From Gottfriedia acidiceleris (GTDB taxonomy: Bacteria; Bacillota; Bacilli; Bacillales; Bacillaceae_G): a DNA stretch of 64,000 nucleotides. Under the pieces are notes generated by a model. The model worked only from the letters and a program-made list of their open reading frames with translations. It searched no databases and was not told where the DNA came from. Location of the stretch: positions 372,001 to 436,000 of the forward strand of contig NZ_SCFN01000001.1 of assembly GCF_004138285.1 (NCBI RefSeq), given 5' to 3'. Shown one piece after another: positions 27,601-36,900 of the stretch (positions are counted from its first letter, which is position 1; every line of letters starts with the position of its first letter). A program made the position numbers and the translations under genes.

Positions 27601-28777
27601 GAGTGTAACTCAAGCCAATAATAAGGTTTGGTACGGTCCGAACTCTCCGGCTTATAGTATTGCTGTCGATTCTAATGGCAGATTTTCGAAAGAAATATCA
27701 GTGGATTCTTCAAATGCAGTCAACATGCTTCAATTTACTGGAGCGGACAGAGCTGGTAACTCAATGAATCCGAAAGTAATCTATTATATGAAATCAGGTA
27801 CACAATACATTTACGCGAAACCTAATAAAGAATCCTTTACAATGGGAGATCAATTAACGTACACATTTTATTCCCATGGTTTACAAAATGCAAAAGATTT
27901 AACGATTAAATTTGACTATACATCAAGATTCTTTAATTCAGTCGTATTTAATAAAAATATCGCTTTATCCGATGATACAGAGTTTACAGCTACATCAACT
28001 GGAACTACAAGCAAAACGAATACAATTAACATAAAAGCACCAGGAAACGGACTAACTGGCGACCTACCGTTATTTGATATGAAAGTAGAAACAAACGCAA
28101 ATGAATTTGTAAATGTAAATACGTTCTTTTTCTATGTCACTTCATCTACTTATAAAGATATTAGCGGTAAAACAATAAGCCCATATACTCAATTCGGATT
28201 AATTCCAAGCTATCCAGCTTATTCAACCGCAACAGCAAAGATCAATCCGGCAGGTTTATTAAATGCAAATGGAAGTTTTAATTTTGCCATCGACTACACT
28301 ACCATTGGTGCACAAGCTAAAGCAAAAGACTTCAAAGGTCAACTATACAATGGTGAAATTCAAAAAAATGGAAACATCGTATTTAGTAATCTACCAATTA
28401 CTGAACAAGTATATACCGTCATCATCGATGTTCCGGGTCATTTTACGACTTACACACCGATGGAAGTTGGAAGAAAAGATTGGGATATTAATATAGGAGA
28501 GAGTATTTCCTATCCTACAGTAAGAGAGAATGCAGGGGATCTAAATAAAGATAATGTAATCGATATTTATGATGTGATTTTTCTAGAACAATATTGGGGT
28601 ACGAATAACCGAAATACTGATATAAACTTTGATGGTAAAGTTGATGCATTGGACTTCAAATTGCTTGAAGCAAATTATTTAAAAGAAAACGATTATGTAT
28701 TGGATACTCCTACTGCTGTAAAGGAGTTTAATGGAAAAACGATTGAGTCTGTGAAGAAGAGTCTTGGGATTAATTAG
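24674..28777 (+). CDS. secreted S8 subtilase with cohesin-like region and dockerin (paralogue 2)
   Basis: A 1367-residue protein with the same architecture as paralogue 1. Signal peptide about 1-35 (ending AYAS); I9-type prodomain about 75-185; S8 domain with Asp225 (GVIDTGIDY), His278 (HGTHVSG), Asn374 and Ser604 (GTSMATPH); PA insert about 440-540; Fn3-like region about 685-790; cohesin-like region about 1040-1180 (FTMGDQLTYTFYSHGLQNAK); PGHF at about 1253; dockerin 1287-1336 (GDLNKDNVID, TDINFDGKVD); tail ending GKTIESVKKSLGIN. The ATG lies 8 nt after GGAGG. It has two upstream C5 motifs and its own terminator, so it is monocistronic. Confidence 0.92.
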   Translation: MKKMRGKFFQATAVFALASSSILGYSVVKERPAYASSNEAENILRTLSDEQRAALQRLDSSEIKTGLRLDEDIDLSSDEEVTVIVEFKELPAKVAQLEKATKGESISFEKAKDNVEKSHTQFKKELQEKLGSKEKSSKENFHIKYTYQNAFNGVTMSLPANQIKKLIDFDMVKAVYSDTTIQIKPPKEEVEEQKQTKVDSIPFLKIDQLHKEGYTGENIKIGVIDTGIDYNHPDLKDAYKGGFDFVDNDNDPMETTYAQWKASKKSEFVNGSSYYTEHGTHVSGTIAGQAKNNSDYRVTGVAPDADLYVYRVLGPYGSGSNSAVIAGIDRSVADGMNVINLSLGATLNNPLEATSLAVDNAVLSGVTAVVAAGNAGESGMYTLGSPGAAALALTVGASSTATKVTTFTSKFVSNGNDSESTLQLMTKKWTDDFSSLSGKTFDIVNVGEGGATDYTGKNVQNKIAFVARGTYALVDKMKYAKQNGAVGVIIYNNNATEGQIPYYLGESNDNIPVFSMTNKDGLAVNNLFANGTPTVTLGTIGQAEIPGDELASFSSRGPSGTLYDIKPEITAPGVDVLSTVPSYISNKNDVTDYSSAYLRMSGTSMATPHVAGIAALLLQAHPDYTPEDIKTVLMNTADPLRGQNSVFEVGAGRVDPYEAIYSRTELAVQDETPYIKNNQMEIINEQTGGLSYGFIPIDQNDITKSTNLVITNHTEKMQKYTISVEYNVGARGSLDALENGVKVTLPEELKMKKNSQETIPASLFIPSTAKKGTYEGYIHVVNDKDPEDNYQIPFGFRLVEEGLEYFKAHSPSISTNRAINPYSVKGTDLDFKLNSPMKTLDFILVDSKTNKDLGLIASIDSSNVGIDADYYIQKGFMGRYFPFTGNAKKPIGYTSVLATNGLYKMKVIGTNLDGKQFTKTDQIYIDNSRPSFTLDDTNALPKGDLPFVELAPGQKTVTLSGTVVDNEAKEMEASGMSVTQANNKVWYGPNSPAYSIAVDSNGRFSKEISVDSSNAVNMLQFTGADRAGNSMNPKVIYYMKSGTQYIYAKPNKESFTMGDQLTYTFYSHGLQNAKDLTIKFDYTSRFFNSVVFNKNIALSDDTEFTATSTGTTSKTNTINIKAPGNGLTGDLPLFDMKVETNANEFVNVNTFFFYVTSSTYKDISGKTISPYTQFGLIPSYPAYSTATAKINPAGLLNANGSFNFAIDYTTIGAQAKAKDFKGQLYNGEIQKNGNIVFSNLPITEQVYTVIIDVPGHFTTYTPMEVGRKDWDINIGESISYPTVRENAGDLNKDNVIDIYDVIFLEQYWGTNNRNTDINFDGKVDALDFKLLEANYLKENDYVLDTPTAVKEFNGKTIESVKKSLGIN

Positions 28778-28820
28778 AATTGGAGTTTAATTAGAGGATA
28801 ATAGTTTAATAATATGATTA

Positions 28821-28849
28821 AAGCCAGGGGAGATTCCTTGGCTTTTTTT
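28821..28849 (+). terminator. terminator of subtilase 2
   Basis: AAGCCAGGG (28821-28829) pairs with CCTTGGCTT (28836-28844) with one G-T pair, followed by T residues. Confidence 0.88.
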
Positions 28850-29010
28850 GTTTCTATGAGTATTGAACCTATGAAAACTCTCACCAAGTTTAACAAGTAA
28901 TCGATCCTTTCATATTTTTGCCAAGAATCAAACCTCTCTAATAGAACTAATTTCCTGTTTTTCTTACAAAATTTTAATGTAAATTTTAAAAATAGTTAAT
29001 AATTTACCAT

Positions 29011-29027
29011 ATTCCCCCAATAAATTA
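29011..29027 (+). promoter_or_regulatory. C5 motif, distal copy, subtilase 3
   Basis: ATTCCCCCAATAAATTA, 318 bp before the TTG start at 29329. Confidence 0.5.
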
Positions 29028-29149
29028 TTTGCTAATTTGTCTATTTAATTGAAGCAAACATAATCTAACAACTTTAATTTTAAGGGATTACTAAATTCAG
29101 AGAAAGTTTAGTAAAAATGTCATATTTAAATGGTTTATAAATACATGAA

Positions 29150-29167
29150 AATCCCCCAATTTACTAA
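29150..29167 (+). promoter_or_regulatory. C5 motif, proximal copy, subtilase 3
   Basis: AATCCCCCAATTTACTAA, 179 bp before the start and 139 bp after the distal copy. The proximal copy of subtilase 4 (33892) shares the same 16 central bases. Confidence 0.55.
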
Positions 29168-29328
29168 TCGATAAGTTATTAGTAGAATCTGAAATGTGTT
29201 AATTTCCATTTTATTCAAAGTAGAAAGAGCGTAAGTATTAGAATTTTTGGTAGTACTACGAACTAGCAAAAAATTCACTTGTACAAATGTACATAGTGGA
29301 ATATTCCATTTTTAGAGGAGGAAGTAAA

Positions 29329-32300
29329 TTGAAAAAGCAAGTTACAACAGCGGTTTTAGCTACAGCTTTGGTTGCTGAATTGATTGCTCCAGCAGCAAAA
29401 AACACTCCAGTTGTGCAAGCAAGTAGCCAATCCCAAATCGACCAAGTGCTACAATCATTAACGGCAGAACAAAGAAGAGCCATTCAAGATTTGTCACAAA
29501 CATCCACAGAAGGTCTTCAGTTAGCGCCTGAAACGGATTTAACAAGTGAAGAAGAGATTTCTGTCATCATAGAGTTTAAGAACAAACCTGCTAAAACAGC
29601 TAGTTTAATAGAAAAATCAAATGGTGGAGAACTAGCTTTAGAGGATGCAGAGAAATTGGTGGAAAATGACCATGCAGTCTTTAAGGAAGACTTAAGTAGA
29701 CTAGGGATTAGAGGGAAAATCTCGAGATCATATAAACAGGTGTATAATGGGGTTGCTATGACTCTGCCTGCGAACGAAGTGAAGAATTTATTGAAATCGA
29801 AAGCGGTAAAAAATGTTTGGGAAAATCAAGTGGTTCAATTAGATGATCCTTCTAATTCAGAAGCTCAGGGGACAGCAGAAACATCTGCTTATACAGGAAG
29901 TGATCCTCATGAAACTATGGGGGTGGACAAACTTCAGAAAGAAGGAATAACAGGAAAAGGAATTAAAATCGGAGTAATAGATTCGGGAATCGACTATAAT
30001 CACCCAGATTTAAAGGATGCGTTCAAAGGTGGATACGATTTTGTAGATAATGATGACGATCCGATGGAAACGACGTATGATGATTGGCTAAAGTCAGGTA
30101 TGCCTGCAAACAATGGCCGCACTTATTGGACGGACCATGGAACGCATGTATCTGGGATTATAGCTGGTCGTCAGAAAAATAACTCGGTATATGCTATGAA
30201 AGGAGTAGCGCCAGATGCCGACTTATATGTGTATCGTGCGCTAGGACCTTATGGAAGTGGAACGGAAGAAAATATCATCGCAGGAATCGAGCAATCCGTA
30301 AAAGATAAAATGGATGTCATCAATCTTTCGCTTGGAAATAGTATTAACAGTCCTTTTGAGCCATCTGCTGTTGCAATCAATAATGCGGTTTTAGATGGTG
30401 TCACAGCAGTGTTAGCTGCCGGGAATAATGGGCCAGCTTTCTATACTGTCGGTTCACCTGCGGCTTCTCCATTGGCCATCACTGTAGGATCGACTAATAC
30501 ACAGGTATCTCTTCCTGGTTTTATGGGAACATTCAATTCTGCTACCAAACAAGTAACAGTTGAAACTCGCTATTGCACAACGGGATTTGGAATTGAATCA
30601 AGATTGCTTAAAGGTCAAACGATTGAAGTGGTAGATGCTAATACAGGAAAAGAATCTGATTACGATAGTATTAATGTCAAAGATAAAATTGCTCTTATCT
30701 CAACAGGTGATTTAACAATTACTCAAAAAGTGGCCATTGCAAAGGCAAAAGGTGCTAAGGCTGTACTCATTTATGATAAGTGGGGACCAGGTTATATATC
30801 GGATACGCTACAAGAGCTTCCAGGATTTATTCCGACTCAAATTATCACGACAGAGCAAGGGAAAGCAATGAAAGAGTTATTAAAAACAGGACCGGTTACA
30901 TTTACATTCAATGAAATAAAAGAAAAGGTAACGGCGTTAGATGATACTTTATCCTTCTTCAGTTCACGCGGACCTGCACGAAGTACATATGATATTAAGC
31001 CGGAGATTGTTGCACCAGGTGCTTCAATTATGTCAACTGTATCTGGTCATTATCGAACGGATTATCCTGGGAATTATAACTATGCATACGACAAGTTTTC
31101 TGGAACATCCATGGCATCGCCACAAGTGGCTGGTGTAGCAGCATTATTACTTCAAGCTAATCCAAAGCTTTCACCGGGAGAAATAAAAAGCAGCCTAATG
31201 AATACGGCAGACTCAATTCAATCCAAGGATAGCGTTTATGAAGTTGGTGCAGGACGAGTAGATGCATATGAAGCAGTTCATGCTGTCTCATCCTTCAATG
31301 TTGCAGATGATACCCTGACATTATTTAAAAATGAAAAAGAAAAAACGATTAAGGAAATTACAGGCTCACTCAGCTTTGGAACTGTTTTTGCATCAGATAA
31401 TGATCTCGAAGAATCGAAAGAAATAGACATTCAAAATAGAAGTAATGAAGATCAGCAGTATGATATCAAAGTGAACTATCAAGCTGTTAAAGGTTCTCTT
31501 AGCGCTGTTGACAATGGTGTTGCTTTGGAAACGGCTTCTTCTGTAACTGTAAAGGCTGGAGGGAAAGAAACACTATCTACTAAGATTAAAATACCTTCAA
31601 CTGCTAATAATGGCACATACGAAGGATATGTCACATTTGTTAATAAAGCAAATTCGGAAGATACTTATCAAATTCCGTTTGCAATTCGAAAAAAGAAGTA
31701 TGGTATCGCTTCTGTCAATATGACATCTTCATTAACCACAATCCAAGAAAACGGGATAACTAGAGCTGCTAATTCTATACAAGGTTCATTTATATTGAGC
31801 TCTCATATGAAAACGGTTGATTTATTCTTAAAAAATGCTGTAACTGGAGAAGATATGGGGTTTGTCGGCAATTTTGATGGTACATGGATCAATGAAAATC
31901 AATCTGTCACAGCTGGTTTTAGTGGAAGCTATTATCCATTGACAAACGATAAAGAAAATCCGGTTTCGTATGAATCACAAATGGCTGAGCCAGGTTCTTA
32001 TCAATTAAAATTTGTTTTTACAGACGATCAAGGTAATGAAACAACAATTGAGAAACCTTTCATTATTGATAATGAAACGCCAACAATCGAAACAGAGATG
32101 GATCCTGGAATTGTCGAAATGGACCCAGCTTCAACTGTCATTTCAGTCAAGGGTAAGATTCATGATAAACAAATTGATGATCTGGTTGCATTAGGAGTAC
32201 AGGCGAAGCAAGGAAATAACATTTTAAACTATCGCTATAACAATAATCCTTTTGGACAACAATACGCAGTTGATGAAATGGGCAACTTCAATTACACTAC

Positions 32301-33369
32301 AAACTTCTCAAGCGGTCAAAAGGTTCTGCCAATCAGTTTATATAGTACTGACAAAGCCGGTCTTCCTTCTGTGCAAAAAGAATTCTTTTTTGTTAGAAAG
32401 GGGACGAACTATATCTCTACAGTTGCTGATCAAAAAGAAGTTAAAACAGGAGATGTCATCAACTTTATCTCAAAAGCAAACAATAGCACTAGCTGGAAGG
32501 AAGCAAAATGGAACTACCAGTTCAATAAAGATTATTTAGCACTAGAGTCAATTCAAGTATCTGATGAACTGAAAGATAAGGTTTCATTAGAAACGACAGA
32601 AACAAGTAACGGAATTTCTGTCACTTTAAAGGCTCTACAAGGATCCATTTCTGCAAGTGAAAAGCTTCCATTGCTGAATGTGAAAGCTAAAGTAAAAGAT
32701 GATAAATTCATTGATACTTATTTAGCATTGGCGGTGACAAGCCCAACTTATACAGATGCGAATGGTATAAAAACACAACCGGCTGTTGCACATCCGTCTG
32801 TAAGAGTATGGCCGAAATATTCAAAACTTCAAGGAGATATGAATGGTGAAGCTGTTTATTTCAGAGATGGCTATGGCCAGTTGAAAACTACTTATGTCAA
32901 CTATTTTGCACTAGGTGCGACAATTAAAGTGAAGGACGAAAACGGCAACAACTATGAGGGCAAAGTAATAAATGACGCTAAATTCATTGTAGAAGGATTA
33001 CCTACAGACCGTAAACCTCTAACATTTTTGTTCGATGTACCAGGTCACTTTACAATTCAAAAAACGTTCACGATCGGTCGTGAAGGAGCTATTGGAGAAC
33101 TACAAAAACTTAACTTCAAAGCTGCTTTAGCCGGTGACATAAATAAAGACAACTTGATTGATATTGATGACGCAGTTTACCTGAAAGATCACTGGAAGTC
33201 ATCCGATCGCAAAGCTGATCTCAACTTTGACGGAATAGTAGATATGAAAGATATGGAATTTATCAAGAAAAATTATTTAGAAAAAAATCCAACGGTGAAG
33301 GCAGACAAAACGCCAAAAGAGAATTCACATGGTCAAACGCTTGAGGAAATTATTGGTGGATTAAACTGA
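29329..33369 (+). CDS. secreted S8 subtilase with cohesin-like region and dockerin (paralogue 3)
   Basis: A 1346-residue protein from TTG 29329, chosen because AGAGGAGG lies 7 nt upstream. The longer frame from ATG 29287 would put that site inside the gene and spoil the signal peptide. Signal peptide about 1-31; prodomain about 75-175; S8 domain with Asp218 (GVIDSGIDY), His270, Asn366 and Ser594. The usual His after the Ser motif is Gln here (GTSMASPQVAG), a non-catalytic change. PA insert about 440-535; Fn3-like about 665-770; cohesin-like about 1022-1170; PGHF about 1237; dockerin about 1268-1317 (GDINKDNLID, ADLNFDGIVD); tail ending GQTLEEIIGGLN. Two C5 motifs lie upstream. Confidence 0.91.
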   Translation: MKKQVTTAVLATALVAELIAPAAKNTPVVQASSQSQIDQVLQSLTAEQRRAIQDLSQTSTEGLQLAPETDLTSEEEISVIIEFKNKPAKTASLIEKSNGGELALEDAEKLVENDHAVFKEDLSRLGIRGKISRSYKQVYNGVAMTLPANEVKNLLKSKAVKNVWENQVVQLDDPSNSEAQGTAETSAYTGSDPHETMGVDKLQKEGITGKGIKIGVIDSGIDYNHPDLKDAFKGGYDFVDNDDDPMETTYDDWLKSGMPANNGRTYWTDHGTHVSGIIAGRQKNNSVYAMKGVAPDADLYVYRALGPYGSGTEENIIAGIEQSVKDKMDVINLSLGNSINSPFEPSAVAINNAVLDGVTAVLAAGNNGPAFYTVGSPAASPLAITVGSTNTQVSLPGFMGTFNSATKQVTVETRYCTTGFGIESRLLKGQTIEVVDANTGKESDYDSINVKDKIALISTGDLTITQKVAIAKAKGAKAVLIYDKWGPGYISDTLQELPGFIPTQIITTEQGKAMKELLKTGPVTFTFNEIKEKVTALDDTLSFFSSRGPARSTYDIKPEIVAPGASIMSTVSGHYRTDYPGNYNYAYDKFSGTSMASPQVAGVAALLLQANPKLSPGEIKSSLMNTADSIQSKDSVYEVGAGRVDAYEAVHAVSSFNVADDTLTLFKNEKEKTIKEITGSLSFGTVFASDNDLEESKEIDIQNRSNEDQQYDIKVNYQAVKGSLSAVDNGVALETASSVTVKAGGKETLSTKIKIPSTANNGTYEGYVTFVNKANSEDTYQIPFAIRKKKYGIASVNMTSSLTTIQENGITRAANSIQGSFILSSHMKTVDLFLKNAVTGEDMGFVGNFDGTWINENQSVTAGFSGSYYPLTNDKENPVSYESQMAEPGSYQLKFVFTDDQGNETTIEKPFIIDNETPTIETEMDPGIVEMDPASTVISVKGKIHDKQIDDLVALGVQAKQGNNILNYRYNNNPFGQQYAVDEMGNFNYTTNFSSGQKVLPISLYSTDKAGLPSVQKEFFFVRKGTNYISTVADQKEVKTGDVINFISKANNSTSWKEAKWNYQFNKDYLALESIQVSDELKDKVSLETTETSNGISVTLKALQGSISASEKLPLLNVKAKVKDDKFIDTYLALAVTSPTYTDANGIKTQPAVAHPSVRVWPKYSKLQGDMNGEAVYFRDGYGQLKTTYVNYFALGATIKVKDENGNNYEGKVINDAKFIVEGLPTDRKPLTFLFDVPGHFTIQKTFTIGREGAIGELQKLNFKAALAGDINKDNLIDIDDAVYLKDHWKSSDRKADLNFDGIVDMKDMEFIKKNYLEKNPTVKADKTPKENSHGQTLEEIIGGLN

Positions 33370-33443
33370 TTTTAGGATTAGGTAGAAATATTAATCTAAC
33401 CTAATTGCGAAACAATAAGGCTTACTGCAAAAAAAAAAAAATT

Positions 33444-33490
33444 CCCCTATTTAGTGCACTTGAAAAAGTTCACTATAGGGGATTTTTTTT
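33444..33490 (+). terminator. terminator of subtilase 3
   Basis: CCCCTAT (33444-33450) pairs with ATAGGGG (33475-33481), with the inner arms AGTG-ACTT/AAGT-CACT. It is followed by eight T residues and preceded by an A tract. Confidence 0.88.
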
Positions 33491-33720
33491 ATATAATGAG
33501 AAATTTAATTACGGGTGAAAAAACAAGAATTTATTATAATCCTGATGCTTAACGCTTTTTTCAAAAAGAAAAGTAATAAAAATGGAGTTGTTTTTTGACA
33601 AGGTTCATTTTTATTTTCACCATTAACACAAGTCTAAAGACCTATTAATGTATAGTATATTTTTACTGTTTGTCTATCTTTGATATGACTAATAAATAAT
33701 ATTTTATGAAAATCGTCAAA

Positions 33721-33735
33721 ATTCCCCCAAGTAAA
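33721..33735 (+). promoter_or_regulatory. C5 motif, distal copy, subtilase 4
   Basis: ATTCCCCCAAGTAAA, 266 bp before the ATG at 33987. Confidence 0.48.
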
Positions 33736-33891
33736 AACCTTATAAATAATGATAATTTCGACAGTATTTACTATATTTCCTGTATTCCCTACATTTCCCG
33801 CATTTTCCCAAAAATGAAATTCCTTATTAATAGAATATGATAAATTTTAGAATATTTAATCTTTGGATAAAAAGTGTAACATTTCATGTAA

Positions 33892-33909
33892 AATCCCCCA
33901 ATTTACTAT
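33892..33909 (+). promoter_or_regulatory. C5 motif, proximal copy, subtilase 4
   Basis: AATCCCCCAATTTACTAT, 95 bp before the start and 171 bp after the distal copy. Confidence 0.55.
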
Positions 33910-33986
33910 TTTCAAAGATGTATGTAATTTAGTAGAAGGTACTAATTTTCGAAATATTTTTAAAATAAGAGGAGAGATAAAAGACA

Positions 33987-36900
33987 ATGAAGAAAAAGCT
34001 TGTTAAAAAAGCGACAACCCTAGCTTTAGGGGTAGGGTTAGTTTCTAGCAGTCTATCAAATCCATACATAAGTTTCCCAGCCAAAGCACATGCTGAAACT
34101 ATTTCAAATTCTGAACAAATCTTGGCTTCTCTGACTAAAGAGCAGCGAGACGCATTTGCAAACATTCAATTTACAGACAAACATGGGCTGCAAGGATTTA
34201 ATGACGAAGACTTAAAGGGAGATGAAGAAATCCCTGTAATTGTTGAGTTTAAGACCATGCCTGAGAAAGTTGCTGTTTTGGATGCTGCTATTAAAGGAAA
34301 GAACCTGACAGCCGAACAAGCGAAAAACAAGATTGACCATGAGCATGCTACTTTTAGCGATGATTTAACTAGAATTATGCCATCCACTGTAGAAAAAAGC
34401 GGCAAAAGGTCTTATGAAATAACACGTTCATTTAAGTCAGCTTTCAATGGTGTTACTATGACTCTACCAGCGAACGAAGTAGAGATACTTCTTCAATCAG
34501 ACTCTGTTAAAGCCGTTTATAAAAATACTACATTTAGTATCGAACCGCCAATCAGCTCAGATTCTAGTGTTGAAGAATCTACTAAACGAATAGAAAGTAT
34601 TCCATTTCTAGGTGTAGACAAGTTACATAAGGAAGGAATTACAGGAAAAGGCGTGAAGGTCGGTGTCATCGATACAGGTATTGATTATCATCATCCTGAT
34701 TTAAAAGATGCCTTTAAAGGTGGATATGATTTTGTGGATAACGATTCTGATCCAATGGAAACGTCATATGATGATTGGAAAAAGTCTGGGAAACCAGAGT
34801 CTAACGAAGGTGGGTCAACCTATTATACCGATCATGGCACCCATGTATCCGGTACGATTGCAGGTCGAGCAAAAAATACGAGCGGTGTAGCTGTAGAGGG
34901 AATTGCTCCTGATGCTGATCTTTATGGATATCGTGTTATGGGACCATATGGACAGGGCCAAGTGCAAGATATCTTGGCAGGAATTGATCGAGCAGTTAAG
35001 GACGGAATGGATGTGATCAATCTATCGTTAGGGATTGATGTAAATGATCCTAATTATCCTACGAGTATGGCAGTTAATTATGCTGTACTTAGTGGTGTAA
35101 CGACAGTTGTTTCGGCAGGTAACAGTGGCTCTAATTCATATACACTTGGTTCGCCTGGTGCTGCTGCATTGGCATTGACAGTTGGGGCAAGCAGTACACC
35201 GATCCCTGTAGCAAAATATACAGGAACACTAGATGGTGTTTCAAACAAAACGTTTGATTTAAGCGAACTCTATTCAAACTTTACTTCAAATCTTAAATCA
35301 TTTGAAAAGCAGTCTTTAGAAATTGTTGATTTAGGTGTAGGGACTGCATCAGATTACACGAATAAAGATGTTAATGGGAAAATTGTCTTAGTTAACACGG
35401 GAGGTATTGGAACGCAAACAAAAGTTGTTTATGCAAAAGAACATGGAGCGGTTGCAGTATTAAACTACAATAACACACCAGGTGCTGCTCCTACAAACTT
35501 TGTAAGAGAAGATCAAAATTTTATTCCTACATTTACAATGACTAATGAACAAGGTATGGATTTAAAAACACAACTGGCTGCAGGCTATAAAAAAATGACT
35601 TTCGGAGATTTTAAAGAAGTTTCCAGAGGAGGAGACGAGCTAGCTTGGTTCAGTTCTCGTGGACCTTCACGTACTAATTATGATATAAAACCGGAAATCA
35701 CTGCACCAGGAGTAAGTGTCTTATCAAGCGTTCCAGCTTACAGCATTTATAAAAATGATCCATCAAATTATCAATTTGCTTATAATCGCATGTCCGGTAC
35801 ATCAATGGCTGCTCCTCATGTAACTGGAATTTCTGCTTTGTTACTACAGGTAATGCCTAATCTTCAACCAAGTGATATCAAGACGATTTTGATGAATACA
35901 GCTAAACCATTATCAGGCAAGAATAGTGTATTTGACGTTGGAGCAGGTCGTGTCGATCCATATCGTGCCGTCCATACAGGAATGGAACTTCAAGTTCAAG
36001 ATGAAACTCCAGTTAACGTCAATAATGAAAACTACGTAATAAAAGATGATACAGGCGGACTTAGTTTCGGTAATCATTATGCAAACGAAGAGACTTATAT
36101 TAAAAAGACTGTAAATATGACAAATCTAGAAGATAAAATGAAAAAATTTGATGTAGATGTTCAATTTCAAACAGATGTCAATGGATCACTAGATGCTAAA
36201 TCTAATGGAGTGACGTTAGATATACCAAAAGTTATCCCTGTTCAATCCTTAAAAACAAAAAAGGTGCCAGTTACAATATTAGTTCCAGCAACTGCCAAAG
36301 CAGGCATTTATGAAGGCTATGTAACCTTAACAAATCAAGCTGACAAAAACGAACAATATCGAATTCCGTTTAGCGTTAGAACAATGGAAGAAGGAATTGA
36401 ATCTACTTCCCTTTCTACAACTGCAATTGCACCTTACCATTTACAAGTGCTCCCATTTAGTGCTTCTACTTGGAATCAAAGATTGACTTTTAGATTAAAA
36501 TCACCTATGAAATGGCTTGATGTAGTATTGCAAGATGGACAAACTGGGAAGGATCTTGGGTTAATCGAGACGATTTATACAGATGGATTATATGATAGTA
36601 CGAATTATTATGTTGAAAGGATATTTGAAGGTAAATACAATGCGTTTACTGGAAATCCAGAAAACCCAATCTCCTCTCAACAAAGTTATGTAAAACCTGG
36701 ATATTACAAAATTAAAGTTATTGGTACAAGTGAACGTGATCATACTTTTACAACGTATAATGATGTGTATGTTGATACCAACTTACCAACGATGACAACA
36801 TCTTTAGATGGAAATGAATCACCAGTCTATGAGTATCAGCCAGGACAAAAAACGTTTCCTCTTCAAGTAAAGGTTACAGATGAAGAAGTAGGAAAAATGG

